From NCBI GenBank assembly GCA_036501535.1, contig DASYAE010000161.1, positions 1 to 63,781 of the forward strand: a stretch of 63,781 nt of DNA. The letters run 5' to 3'. Below are positions 1 to 8,507 of the stretch, piece by piece. Origin of the DNA: DASYAE01 sp036501535. Its GTDB lineage: Bacteria; Actinomycetota; Actinomycetes; Streptomycetales; Catenulisporaceae. Position 1 is the stretch's first letter; every line of letters starts with the position of its first letter. Below the pieces are notes generated by a model. The model saw only the letters and a program-made list of their open reading frames with translations. It did no database searches and was not told where the DNA came from. The translations under genes and the position numbers were made by a program.

Positions 1-293
1 CCCGGGTACATCGCGGCGAGCGTCGCCGAGGCCTGCGCCACGATCGCCGGGTGCATCTTGAACGAGGGGCAGGTCACGCCCGGGCCCAGGTCGCCGGAGG
101 TGCGCGCGCCCACGGCGGACAGCACGTTCCAGACGAACGGCGCCTGACCCTGCCGCGGGACCCACGGCTGGTAGTGGTCGGCGGCCATCACCCCGGTGAA
201 GCCGGCCGCCTCGGCCTGCTCGCTGTAGGCCAGCGCCTCGGCCGGCCCGAACTGCTCGAGCATGGCCGCGTAGCCGATGTGGGGAGTGCTCAT
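1..293 (-). CDS. F420-dependent LLM-class oxidoreductase (N-terminal part, runs off left edge)
   Basis: The minus strand reads an open frame from an ATG at 293 to the left edge, about 97 residues with no stop. The N-terminus (GYAAMLEQFGP, then MAADHYQPW, then GVTCPSFKMHPAIVAQA) matches the start of the F420-dependent glucose-6-phosphate dehydrogenase-like branch of the luciferase-like monooxygenase superfamily, where the DH-QPW segment lines the F420 site. These are cytoplasmic TIM-barrel enzymes that use reduced or oxidised F420. The exact substrate cannot be told from this fragment. The C-terminal two thirds lie outside the window. Confidence 0.8.
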   Translation of the reverse strand, partial: MSTPHIGYAAMLEQFGPAEALAYSEQAEAAGFTGVMAADHYQPWVPRQGQAPFVWNVLSAVGARTSGDLGPGVTCPSFKMHPAIVAQASATLAAMYP

Positions 294-459
294 CGTGTGC
301 CTCGTCTCTCGTCCATCGCACGCCGCGTCGATCGATGCTGAATCTGAGCCTATGCGCCACGGCTACCGCGTGCGCCCGGTACCCAGGGCGCCAGTCGGGC
401 GTAGGGGACATAGCGGCACCAGTTGTATGATCCTTATTAGTGACTTTCTTCGGGTGCGC

Positions 460-1152
460 ATGAGTGCGCCGGGCCGCGGGAAGGCCAGTGCCGTGCGACT
501 GGATCACGTCTCCTATGCCGTCGAGCCGGCCGAGTTCGCCTCGACCGTCTCCCGCCTCGGCTCACTGCTCGGCGCCGCGTTCACGGACGGCGGGGTGCAC
601 CCGCGCTACGGCACCCGCAACGCCGTGCTGCCGCTGGACGGCGACTGCTACGTCGAGGTGGTCACGCCGTTGGAGCACCCCTCCACGGACGGGATGCCGT
701 TCGGCTGCGCGGTGCGCCGCCGGGCCGAGATCGGCGGCGGCTGGCTCGGCTGGGTCGTCGCGGTCGACGACATCGGGCCGTTCGAGCAGCGCCTGGGGCG
801 CTCCGCCGGCGCAGGGCACCGCCGCCGCCCGGACGGCGTCCTGCTCAAGTGGCTGCAGATCGGCGTGCTCGAGCTGCTCGGCGACCCGCAGATCCCGTAT
901 CTGATCCAGTGGGACTGCCCCGGCGCCGACCACCCCTCGTCCGGCGCCACCGGGCAGATCGGGGTGGAGATGCTGGAGATCGCCGGCCGGCGCACCGAGA
1001 TCCTGGACTGGCTCGGCACCCCGGAGCGCGACCCGCTGCCGCACGTCCACGTCAACTGGCTCGATCCGGTGGACCCGGCGGTCGTGTACGACGAGGCCGG
1101 GCTGGTGGCGGTCGACTTCCGCACCCCGCACGGCACCGTGCGCATCGACTGA
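460..1152 (+). CDS. VOC-fold (glyoxalase-like domain) protein
   Basis: A 230-residue protein. It opens with RLDHVSYAVEP, the usual first strand of a glyoxalase-like/VOC domain, followed by YGTRNAVLPL and DCYVEVVTPLEHP. The second half has the repeated VOC layout ending VAVDFRTPHGTVRID. Proteins of this length are annotated as glyoxalase-like domain proteins in actinomycetes; no substrate is known. The frame stays open upstream to 277, but homology begins only after the ATG at 460. A GTG at 493 is an alternative start. A TATGAT at 426-431 could be a -10 box. It is divergent from the gene at the left edge. Confidence 0.7.
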   Translation: MSAPGRGKASAVRLDHVSYAVEPAEFASTVSRLGSLLGAAFTDGGVHPRYGTRNAVLPLDGDCYVEVVTPLEHPSTDGMPFGCAVRRRAEIGGGWLGWVVAVDDIGPFEQRLGRSAGAGHRRRPDGVLLKWLQIGVLELLGDPQIPYLIQWDCPGADHPSSGATGQIGVEMLEIAGRRTEILDWLGTPERDPLPHVHVNWLDPVDPAVVYDEAGLVAVDFRTPHGTVRID

Positions 1153-1159
1153 CCCGGAG

Positions 1160-2500
1160 TCAGAACTCGGTCGGCAGCGGGTTGCAGTCCAGGATCGGCG
1201 GCGCGCCGGGCAGGATGATGCCGAGCTCGATCTCGATCTGCACCAGCACGTCGATGTTGATCGTGAGGCCGGGGCACATCACCAGAGGCTGCGAGGGCGA
1301 CGGCGTGGGCGACTCCGGCGGGCTGGGACTACTCGGCGGCGGGGGCGGCGGCTGTGCCGGTGACGTGGCGGGCGGCGCTGGGGACGACGGCGCCAAAGAC
1401 GGCGGAGCGGAGTGCGGTGGCGGCGGGCTGCTGGCCGGGGGCGCGGGACTGGCCGGGGCGGCCGACGTCGGCTCGGCCGAGGGCGGCTGCCGCTTCGGGC
1501 TCGGAGCCGTGGACGGCGCGGCGACCTGACTGCCCGTCAGTGCGAACGCGACGGCCGCGATCGCGACGGCGGCGACGGTCAGTGCCGCGGCGGCCTGCTG
1601 GCGCGGCGAGGCGTGCCGCGCTTTGGACAGGCTGCGCGCCACGACCCCGCCGCTGTGCGACGCGCCGCCGGAGCCGCCGGCTGCGGCACCCCCGGCCGCA
1701 CTTGCGACGATGACCTTCGCTGCATAGGCCGTGCCGACCACCGCCGGCCCGATCAGGATGCTGAGGTGGCTGTTGACGTACTTGAGCATCGCCAGCAGTC
1801 CCGCGCACTCGGCGCACTCCCGCACGTGCCGGTTGACCTTCGCGTCCTCGCGGGTGCCGAGCCGCCCGCGCACCAGCACGCCGAGCCGGCCCGCATAGGG
1901 GCGGCAGGCCTCCGATCCGAGCTCTCTGATGTGCGCCTGCAGATATGCCTGCTTGAGGCCTTCGCGGGCGCGGTAGGCCAGCGCGGCCACGGCCGGCGCC
2001 TCCATGCCGAGCATCGGGGCGAGCTGCGCCGGGCCCTCGCCCTCCACCTCGGTGTGCCACAGCACCGTCTGCCAGCGCTCCGGCAGCGCGGCGAACGCCT
2101 GTCCGGCCAGCGATCGCTCCAGCGCGGCGATGACCGGGTCCGCGCCCTCCGCCGGGGCCTCGAGGTCCGCCGGGTCGGGCACCAGCGTCGTGCGGCGCTC
2201 GCTCTCGGCCCAGTCGCGCGCGACGTGCCGCATGGTGGTCAGCAGGTAGGGGCGCATCGCCTCGGTCGGCCCGTTGCCGCCGCGGATCGCCGCGAGCACC
2301 CGGGTGAACGACTCGGCGCGCAGGTCCTGGGCGCCGGCCTCGGTGCGGGTGAAGTGCCGCGCGTGCAGCAGGGCGGAGCGGGCGTGCCGCCGGTACAGCG
2401 GGTCGAAGGCCTCGGTGTCGCCGGAGCGCACCCGGTCGATCAGCTCCCGGTCCGACGGCCCCTCGACCGGCTCCGGCTCGAGTCTGGCGTGCCGCCGCAT
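1160..2500 (-). CDS. ECF RNA polymerase sigma factor fused to zinc-finger, membrane and proline-rich C-terminal extension
   Basis: About 446 residues. The first ~190 form an ECF sigma factor: region 2 (DTEAFDPLYRRHA, ending TTMRHVARDW) and region 4 (LPERWQTVLWHTEVEG, then APAVAALAYRAREGLKQAYL). An anti-sigma-like zinc finger follows, with the motif H-x3-C-x2-C in NRHVRECAEC. Then come a hydrophobic segment (ALTVAAVAIAAVAFALTG) and a long Pro/Ser/Ala-rich tail of about 90 residues. Sigma factors with a fused zinc finger and membrane anchor are known in actinobacteria and are thought to be held at the membrane by their own C-terminus. The ATG at 2500 is preferred because AAGGTGGGGG precedes it; an in-frame ATG at 2515 is the alternative. 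No separate anti-sigma gene is adjacent, as expected for a self-contained unit. Confidence 0.8.
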   Translation of the reverse strand: MRRHARLEPEPVEGPSDRELIDRVRSGDTEAFDPLYRRHARSALLHARHFTRTEAGAQDLRAESFTRVLAAIRGGNGPTEAMRPYLLTTMRHVARDWAESERRTTLVPDPADLEAPAEGADPVIAALERSLAGQAFAALPERWQTVLWHTEVEGEGPAQLAPMLGMEAPAVAALAYRAREGLKQAYLQAHIRELGSEACRPYAGRLGVLVRGRLGTREDAKVNRHVRECAECAGLLAMLKYVNSHLSILIGPAVVGTAYAAKVIVASAAGGAAAGGSGGASHSGGVVARSLSKARHASPRQQAAAALTVAAVAIAAVAFALTGSQVAAPSTAPSPKRQPPSAEPTSAAPASPAPPASSPPPPHSAPPSLAPSSPAPPATSPAQPPPPPPSSPSPPESPTPSPSQPLVMCPGLTINIDVLVQIEIELGIILPGAPPILDCNPLPTEF

Positions 2501-2618
2501 GCCCCCACCTTCCATGCCGGAGGCGTCTCGTCCGCCAGTATGACCCGTCGGCTAAGGGTTCTATGCGCGGGCACCCGGTATCCACCCGCCTGGCCCAAAG
2601 GCCACCCGAAGGAGTGAT

Positions 2619-3188
2619 TTAGGATACTGAGGCTTGACACCCGCTCAGGTGTCCGGCGCGGTGGACCGCCCGGCGCAGGCAGGCGAGCAGCGCCGCCGGA
2701 TCGGTGCGGCCGCAGCCCGGCGGCACGAGCCACAGCAGCCGGGACTGGGGGGCAGCGGCGCGCGGCAGCGCCAGCACCGCCCCGTGCGTCAGGGTGCGTA
2801 CGCCGTGCTGGCGGCACCACCAGGCGAATCCGCGCGAGTGCTCCAGCGTGCCCGGGTCGAGCAGGAAGCCGACCCGCCGCACCTGGCAGCGGCCGTCCGC
2901 GGCCACCGGGCCGACCGGGCTGCCGCCGCGCAGCAGCAGGTCCAGCGCGTCGAGCCCGAGGCCCATCGGAACGCTGACGGCGTCGAACGACGGCCCGGCC
3001 TCCACCGGCCGGGCCAGCGCGGGATCGGGGTCGCCCTGCGGCCCGAGGCCGCCGGGGGCGACCAGCGCCAGGTCCAGGTCCAGCCCGAGGACCAGATCCG
3101 ACTGCTGCGACAGCGCGACGGGAGTGGCTGACGCGGTCTCACCCGGGGTCGGATCCCGGTTCTCGTTCGGCACGGTCTGGTTCGGCAC
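2619..3188 (-). CDS. Hypothetical protein, PrimPol-like C-terminal segment
   Basis: A 189-residue protein with a disordered N-terminus rich in Pro, Thr and Asn. The segment SFDAVSVPMGLGLDALDLLL, then SPVGPVAADG, then VGFLLDPGTLE resembles, from memory, the C-terminal half of short actinomycete proteins annotated as bifunctional DNA primase/polymerase N-terminal domain. The part that should carry the catalytic acidic residues is missing, so polymerase activity is unlikely. The GTG at 3188 is chosen because GGGAG lies 6 bases upstream; the frame extends to another GTG at 3230. It is divergent from the RecD2 helicase gene. The family link is a weak visual match. Confidence 0.45.
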   Translation of the reverse strand: MPNQTVPNENRDPTPGETASATPVALSQQSDLVLGLDLDLALVAPGGLGPQGDPDPALARPVEAGPSFDAVSVPMGLGLDALDLLLRGGSPVGPVAADGRCQVRRVGFLLDPGTLEHSRGFAWWCRQHGVRTLTHGAVLALPRAAAPQSRLLWLVPPGCGRTDPAALLACLRRAVHRAGHLSGCQASVS

Positions 3189-3331
3189 GGCGGTCTCCCT
3201 TACGTACGAGCGCGCGGAGTTGTGCTCCACTGGCTGAGAGCGGGATTCGGCCCGGCCATGACGCGAGATTGCCGATGTCGCCCGAACGAGTGAGTTCAGC
3301 GACTGTCGGCGGCTCGCGATACCTTGCCGTT

Positions 3332-5635
3332 ATGCAGGCAGGAGGCGAGACGGTCCAGCTCGAGGGCGTCGTCGAGTTCGTGCTCTTCGTGCGCGACGAC
3401 GGCTTCACGGTGCTGCGCGCCGCCGGGCCGAACGCGTCCCCGGACGGCGCGGTCACCGCGGTCGGCCGCGAGCTGGCCGGCGCGCGGCCGGGCGAGACGC
3501 TGCGGATGCTCGGCCGCTGGACCGACCACCCGCGGTTCGGGCAGCGCTTCGCCGTCGAGTCCTGCGAGCGGGCCGACCCGGCCGGCGCGCGGGCGATCCG
3601 CATGTACCTCTCCTCCGGCCTGGTGCGCGGTATCGGGCCGCTGCTCGCGCAGGCCATCACCGAGCGGTTCGGCGAGCAGACCCTGGAGGTGATCGACCGG
3701 GAGCCGGCCCGGCTGGCCGAGGTGTACGGCATCGGCGAGCGCCGCTCGCGCCGGATCGCCGAGTCCTGGCGGGCGCAGAAGACCGTGCGGGAGCTGATGG
3801 GCTGGCTGCGCGGGCACGGGGTCTCGCCGCTGCTGGCCGACCCGATCTACCGCGAGTTCGGCGAGGACGCGCTGGAGGCGGTCTCCACCGATCCGTACCG
3901 CATGGTCGGCGTCGTCGACGGCGTCGCGTTCGCTATCGCGGACCGGATCGCCTTAGAGCGCGGCGGATCGCTGGAGGCGCCCGAACGCCTTGAGGCGGCG
4001 GTCTGGGAGGTGTGCGCCGTGCGGGCGCGCCGCGCAGGGCACTGCTTCCTGCCTTACGACGAGGCGGTGATAGACGCAGCGGCCCTTGCCGGACAGGACG
4101 TCGAGCCGATGCGCTTCGCCGCGGCGCGCCTGACCGCGGGGCGCGGCGCCGCGCTGGTCGAGATACCGCACCCGGAGACCGGCGAGCTGCTGCTCGCGCC
4201 GCGCTCGCTGCGCCGGGCCGAGCGCCGGCTCGCCCGCGCCCTGGCCGTGCTGGCGGGCGCCGAGTCCGACATGCCCAGGCCGGTGCGCCGCCGGGTGAAG
4301 GAGGACCGGTTCGGGCAGGACCTGCACCCCGGCCAGCGCGAGGCCGTGCGGATGGCGCTGACCCACACGGTCTCGGTGCTGACCGGCGGTCCCGGCTGCG
4401 GCAAGTCGCACACCGTGCGCGAGATAGTCGGCCTGGTGCGCGAGGGCGGCGGTAGCGTCACGCTGGCCGCGCCGACCGGGAAGGCGGCCCGGCGGCTGGC
4501 CGAGCTCACCGGCGCGCAGGCGATGACGGTCCACCGGCTGGCCGCCGACCCCGGCGGGCCGCAGGGCGCGGAAGGCGGAGCGCTGTTCGGCGCGCGCACG
4601 ACGATGGTGCACATGATCGTGGTCGACGAGGCCTCGATGCTCGACGTGCACCTGGCCGGGCGGCTCGCCGAGACGATCCCCGCCGGAACCCACCTGCTGC
4701 TCGTCGGCGACGACGACCAGCTGCCCTCCGTCGGCCCCGGCTCCGTGCTCGCCGATCTGCTCGCCGTGTCCGATATCGCGCGCACCCACCTCACGCACGT
4801 GTTCCGGCAGGCCCAGGACTCCACGATCACCGCCAACGCGCACCTGATCCGGGCCGGCCGCGTCCCGGACGTGCGCCGGGCCGACTTCTGGTTCGCCGAG
4901 ATGGACGACCCGAACGAGATCGCCCGCACCACCGTGGAGATCGCCACCCGCCGGCTGCCGGCGAAGCTGGGCGCCGACCCGGCCTCGGTCCAGGTGCTGT
5001 GCCCCACCCGCCGCGGCGCGGCCGGCACCTTGGAGCTGTGCCGCCTGCTGCAGGCCGAGCGCAATCCGCGGGTCGAAGGCGAGCAGGAGTACTGGGCCGG
5101 CGCGCGCGTCTTCCGGGCCGGCGACCGGGTGATGGCCGCGCGCAACGACTACGCCAAGGGCGAGGCGGGCATCTTCAACGGGACGCTGGGCACGATCTGC
5201 GACCTCGACCTCAAGGACGGCCGCGTCGGCGTCCTGACCGACGACGGCGAGCAGGTCTCCTACGAGTTCACCGAGCTCGACGATCTGATCCACGCCTACG
5301 CGCTGAGCGTGCACAAAGCGCAGGGCAGTGAATTCGACCACGTCGTCGCCGCGCTCACCCTCGACGCGCCGCTGCTTCTGACCCGCTCGCTGCTCTACAC
5401 GCTGGTCACCCGGGCCCGCAAGACGGTCGTCCTGGTCGGCCAGCCGGCGGCGCTGCGCCGCGCGCTGGATACCGCGCCCCCGGCTCGCAACACCCTGCTC
5501 TCGCACGCGCTGACCGAGTACCTCGCCGGGCCCGCCGCGTCCCGCGCCGCCGACCTCGACCTGGCGGACGAGCCCGATGGCCCGGCCGGCGCGCGCACGA
5601 GCCGGGCGGTGCGCGAGGCCCGGCAGGCCGGATAA
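3332..5635 (+). CDS. recD2: RecD2-type ATP-dependent DNA helicase
   Basis: A 767-residue SF1B helicase that would unwind DNA 5' to 3'. An N-terminal OB-like segment (LEGVVEFVLFVRDDGFTVLRA) and helix-hairpin-helix region (GLVRGIGPLLAQAITERFG, ARLAEVYGIGERR) are typical of RecD2 rather than of RecD inside RecBCD. The Walker A motif GGPGCGKS is at about residues 352-359, Walker B VVDEAS has its acidic pair at 432-433, and the SH3/motif VI segment SVHKAQGSE begins near 659. No recB or recC neighbour is present, again as for RecD2. Homology begins at the ATG at 3332, though the frame opens earlier. Codon 208 is an in-frame TTA, rare at this GC content. Confidence 0.93.
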   Translation: MQAGGETVQLEGVVEFVLFVRDDGFTVLRAAGPNASPDGAVTAVGRELAGARPGETLRMLGRWTDHPRFGQRFAVESCERADPAGARAIRMYLSSGLVRGIGPLLAQAITERFGEQTLEVIDREPARLAEVYGIGERRSRRIAESWRAQKTVRELMGWLRGHGVSPLLADPIYREFGEDALEAVSTDPYRMVGVVDGVAFAIADRIALERGGSLEAPERLEAAVWEVCAVRARRAGHCFLPYDEAVIDAAALAGQDVEPMRFAAARLTAGRGAALVEIPHPETGELLLAPRSLRRAERRLARALAVLAGAESDMPRPVRRRVKEDRFGQDLHPGQREAVRMALTHTVSVLTGGPGCGKSHTVREIVGLVREGGGSVTLAAPTGKAARRLAELTGAQAMTVHRLAADPGGPQGAEGGALFGARTTMVHMIVVDEASMLDVHLAGRLAETIPAGTHLLLVGDDDQLPSVGPGSVLADLLAVSDIARTHLTHVFRQAQDSTITANAHLIRAGRVPDVRRADFWFAEMDDPNEIARTTVEIATRRLPAKLGADPASVQVLCPTRRGAAGTLELCRLLQAERNPRVEGEQEYWAGARVFRAGDRVMAARNDYAKGEAGIFNGTLGTICDLDLKDGRVGVLTDDGEQVSYEFTELDDLIHAYALSVHKAQGSEFDHVVAALTLDAPLLLTRSLLYTLVTRARKTVVLVGQPAALRRALDTAPPARNTLLSHALTEYLAGPAASRAADLDLADEPDGPAGARTSRAVREARQAG

Positions 5636-5650
5636 GGCCGATCCGGCCGC

Positions 5651-5668
5651 CGCCGGGAAATGCCGGCG
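5651..5668. terminator. Hairpin between recD2 and the MOSC gene
   Basis: A 6-bp perfect stem (CGCCGG / CCGGCG) with a 6-base loop lies 16 bases after the recD2 stop. There is no T-run, so it could be a weak terminator or simply a GC-rich hairpin. Confidence 0.35.
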
Positions 5669-5702
5669 ACGGCCTGGGGATCTTCGCGTTAGGCTTCGTC
5701 GG

Positions 5703-6404
5703 GTGGAGAATACGCCGCACATCGGGCATTGGGAATCAGGGTCGGTCGAGTCGGTCAACCTGGCCGCGGACCCGGCGCCGACCGCCGTGGACAGCGGCCT
5801 GACCGGGATCCGCAAGACCCCGGTGGCCGGCCCGGTCTGGGCCAGCGCGCCCGGCCCCAGCGGCGTCGGCGGCAGCGGGATCGCCGGCGACACCATCGTC
5901 AACCTCGACTTCCACGGCGGCGACGACCAGGCCGTCTATGCCTACGCGCGCGAGGACCTGGCCTGGTGGGAGGACGAGCTCGGCCGCGAGCTGCCGGCCG
6001 GGATGTTCGGCGAGAACCTGACCACCCGCGGCGTCGACCTGACCGGCGCGCGGGTCGGCGAGCGCTGGCGGGTCGGCCCGGCCGCGGTGCTGGAGGTCTC
6101 CCGGCCCCGGGTGCCCTGCCAGAAGTTCGCCGAGCGCATGGAGGAGCCGCACTGGATCAAGCGCTTCACCGCGCACGGCGTCACGGGGACGTACCTGCGC
6201 GTCGTGGTCCCCGGCCCGATCGCCCCCGGCGACCGTGTCGAACTGGTCGGGCGTCCCGACCACGACGTCACGATAGGCCTCTTCTTCCGCGCGATCACCA
6301 CGGAACGCGGGCTGCTGCCGCAGCTGCTCGCGGCCGGAGACGCGCTGCCGGACGCCATCCGCAACAAGGTTCTCGCCGCAGCGCGCAGTGAGAGGGCGTC
6401 CTGA
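5703..6404 (+). CDS. MOSC domain-containing protein (YiiM-like)
   Basis: A 233-residue MOSC-domain protein. The domain runs from SVESVNLA through TGIRKTPVAGPVWA, GDTIVNLDFHGGDDQAVYAYAREDL, MFGENLTT and VGPAAVLEVSRPRVPCQKFAERM. The single cysteine in the PRVPCQKF motif is the conserved MOSC cysteine proposed to carry sulfur or contact molybdenum cofactor. A standalone MOSC protein of this size resembles YiiM, which reduces N-hydroxylated compounds with the molybdenum cofactor. The only good start is the GTG at 5703. It ends convergently with the phosphatase gene at 6485. Confidence 0.88.
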   Translation: MENTPHIGHWESGSVESVNLAADPAPTAVDSGLTGIRKTPVAGPVWASAPGPSGVGGSGIAGDTIVNLDFHGGDDQAVYAYAREDLAWWEDELGRELPAGMFGENLTTRGVDLTGARVGERWRVGPAAVLEVSRPRVPCQKFAERMEEPHWIKRFTAHGVTGTYLRVVVPGPIAPGDRVELVGRPDHDVTIGLFFRAITTERGLLPQLLAAGDALPDAIRNKVLAAARSERAS

Positions 6405-6484
6405 AACAAGGCGCCGCCATGCGTATCTGCTGTCGATGGTATTGAGGCGGATCGTCCCGCCGGCCCCGATCCCGACCGCCCGGT

Positions 6485-7255
6485 TCAGCCCGGCACGCGC
6501 TCGAGGTCCGCGAGGTGCGCCGAGCCGTTGAACTCGGCCAGCTGCAGGGCCGGCCCGGCCGCGGTCCAGCGCGTCACGGTGCAGTTGCCCACGACGCCGC
6601 CGCGGTCCACGATCCGGTCCACGTCCTCCACGTCGAGGCCCTCGAGCACGAAGCGGAGCATCAGCACCACCGCGTCGTGCGCGACGATCAATAGGCGTCG
6701 GCCGACCGCGTCGGGCAGCGCGTCGCGCAGCACAGAGCGGATACGCAGCGCGACGTCAGGGAAGTTCTCGCCGCCGGGAGGGCGGAAGTAGAACGCGCCG
6801 ATGCGGTCGCGTCGCGCGCACTCCTCGGGATAGGCGCGCTGCAGTGCCGCGCTGGTCTTCATTTCCCATGCGCCGGTCTCGCGGTCGCGCAGCCGCTCGT
6901 CATAACGCACCGGCGGCTCCTGCGCGCCGGCGTCCGCGAGCCGCTTGAGGACGATCGCGAGGGTGTCGCGGGTGCGCCGGTAGGGCGAGCAGTACACCAG
7001 GTCCGGCGGCTGGGCGGCCAGGCGGCGCCCGAGCGCGTCGGCTTGCGCGCGGCCCAGGTCGGTCAGCAGCAGGTCCGAATCGCGGTCGGTGATCGGGACG
7101 CTGAGCGCCCCGGAGATCTCGGCCTCGGCGAAGGCGGCGTTCGCGGTGGACTGTCCGTGGCGCACCGCGACCAGCTCGGTGGGGGTCTTCTCGGGCGCCC
7201 CGGCCTGCGGGGGACCCGAATGATCAAGATAGGAGTTGGGCACGCTCGATCCCAT
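6485..7255 (-). CDS. Histidine phosphatase (phosphoglycerate mutase) family protein
   Basis: A 256-residue cytoplasmic protein of the phosphoglycerate-mutase-like superfamily. The catalytic RHGQ is in TELVAVRHGQSTANAAF, the CSPYRRTRDTL segment is the usual second arginine block, ERLRDRETGAWE supplies the acid region, and VAHDAVVLML carries the second histidine (commonly SHG; here AHD). Such proteins are mostly broad-specificity phosphatases rather than glycolytic mutases, and nothing nearby points to glycolysis. ATGs at 7255 and 7264 are both possible starts. The frame continues further upstream through unrelated sequence. Confidence 0.82.
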   Translation of the reverse strand: MGSSVPNSYLDHSGPPQAGAPEKTPTELVAVRHGQSTANAAFAEAEISGALSVPITDRDSDLLLTDLGRAQADALGRRLAAQPPDLVYCSPYRRTRDTLAIVLKRLADAGAQEPPVRYDERLRDRETGAWEMKTSAALQRAYPEECARRDRIGAFYFRPPGGENFPDVALRIRSVLRDALPDAVGRRLLIVAHDAVVLMLRFVLEGLDVEDVDRIVDRGGVVGNCTVTRWTAAGPALQLAEFNGSAHLADLERVPG

Positions 7256-7337
7256 CCGTCGCATCCATCTCAGAATAAAAACCGTACCTGCAATTGCGGG
7301 GCGCACGCCGCGGCGCGGTGGAGGCACCGGGAGCACT

Positions 7338-7357
7338 GCGGAGCCTTTCGGCTCCGC
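7338..7357. terminator. Stem-loop with GAAA tetraloop on the minus strand
   Basis: A perfect 8-bp stem (GCGGAGCC / GGCTCCGC) that on the minus strand encloses a GAAA tetraloop. It sits in the 300-base gap between the spermidine-synthase-like gene (ends 7557) and the phosphatase gene (starts 7255), in the direction to end or attenuate the former. No T-run follows. I see no gene in the rest of this gap. Confidence 0.45.
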
Positions 7358-7556
7358 CGACCTCGCGGGACGTCTCCGCGGGCCGCGCTGTGAACCCGTG
7401 AGCTGTTGCCGTCGGCGCGAGCGCTGCGCTCGGCGATGAGCGCGGCGCGCCGCAGCATGCCGCAGCGTGCCTCGGGACGAGGTGCACTCCGTTGTCCCCC
7501 GATCCCCGATGCCGTTCCCTTGCAGCTTATACGAGTAATACCCTGTTATACAGGCG

Positions 7557-8465
7557 CTATACCTGAAACGCGTCCGGTGGCGGGGCGGGCGAGTCGGTCG
7601 CGTCGGCGTCGGTGGGGGCCGGCGCGTCGCCGATCCACCGGTCCAAGTCCTCGCCGGCCACGACCCGGGCCGGGAACGGGTCGGCCGCCGCCAGCCGGGC
7701 CAGCTCGGCGACCGGCGGTTCGACGCGCGAGCCGGCCAGCACCAGGTTCCCGAACCGGCGGCGGCGCAGCACGGACGGCTCCGCGACGAGCACCACGTGC
7801 GGAAACACTGCGCGCAGCGCGGCCGCCTGGCCGCGGGAGAAGGTGAGCGGCGCGCCGTCGGCGACGTTCGCGGCGTAGATGCCGGCCGGGCGCAAGGCAT
7901 TTGCGACAGCTCGGACATACTCGACTGTGGTCACATGGGCCGGAGTGCGCGCGACCGCGAATACGTCGCTGATGATCACGTCGGCGCTGCTCGGCGGCCG
8001 GGAGACGAGTACCTCGCGCGCGTCGCCGGCGCGCACGCGCAGCCGCCAGCGCCGGTCCCACGGCAGGTGCTCGCGGACGAACGCGATCAGCGCCTCGTCG
8101 AGATCGACCGCCAGCTGCGTGCTCCCCGGCCGGGTGTGTGCGAGATAGCGGGCCAGGGTCAGCGCGCCGGCGCCGAGGTGCAGGGCGCTGACGGGCGCGC
8201 CGGCCGGGAACGCGAGGTCGACCAGGTGCGCCAGCCGCTGGGCGTACTCGAACTCCAGCCGGCTCGGGTCGGCCAGGTCGACGTGCGACTGCGGCGCGTC
8301 CTCGACGGTGAGCATCGCGGCGCCGGGCCGGTCCAGATCGGGCAGTATCCGGGCCACGCCGGCCGTGACGTCCGCGGCGGCGGGCCGCAGGGTCGCCACG
8401 GACGCTGCGTCGTGGCCCTTCGGCTTGCCCCGCCGGGCGCCGCGCTCGCGGCCCATACCGCTCAT
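7557..8465 (-). CDS. Spermidine synthase-like (aminopropyltransferase-fold) protein
   Basis: A 302-residue protein with a Rossmann methyltransferase-like core: SALHLGAGALTLARYLAHT (cofactor glycine loop), STQLAVDLDEALIAFV (acidic residue ending strand 2), VRAGDAREVL, and ADVIISDVF. This is the spermidine/spermine synthase family layout. In actinomycetes many such stand-alone proteins (annotated fused MFS/spermidine synthase or polyamine aminopropyltransferase) have no proven polyamine role, so function is left open. The Lys/Arg-rich N-terminus (RERGARRGKPKGHD) is unusual. The start is the ATG at 8465; an in-frame ATG at 8456 is possible. Confidence 0.75.
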   Translation of the reverse strand: MSGMGRERGARRGKPKGHDAASVATLRPAAADVTAGVARILPDLDRPGAAMLTVEDAPQSHVDLADPSRLEFEYAQRLAHLVDLAFPAGAPVSALHLGAGALTLARYLAHTRPGSTQLAVDLDEALIAFVREHLPWDRRWRLRVRAGDAREVLVSRPPSSADVIISDVFAVARTPAHVTTVEYVRAVANALRPAGIYAANVADGAPLTFSRGQAAALRAVFPHVVLVAEPSVLRRRRFGNLVLAGSRVEPPVAELARLAAADPFPARVVAGEDLDRWIGDAPAPTDADATDSPAPPPDAFQV

Positions 8466-8507
8466 CGGGCTCCGTTCGTCGTTCGTCGGGCCAGTCTCTC
8501 GCGTGGC

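Noticed and set aside
2633..2638. TTGACA as a promoter for a downstream gene
   Set aside because: It points into the 3' end of the minus-strand PrimPol-like gene, and there is no -10 or plus-strand gene behind it.
3953..5902. 649-codon minus-strand open frame
   Set aside because: It is antisense to recD2 and reads as a low-complexity Gly/Arg/Ala/Val sequence typical of shadow frames in GC-rich DNA. The plus-strand frame has clear helicase motifs.
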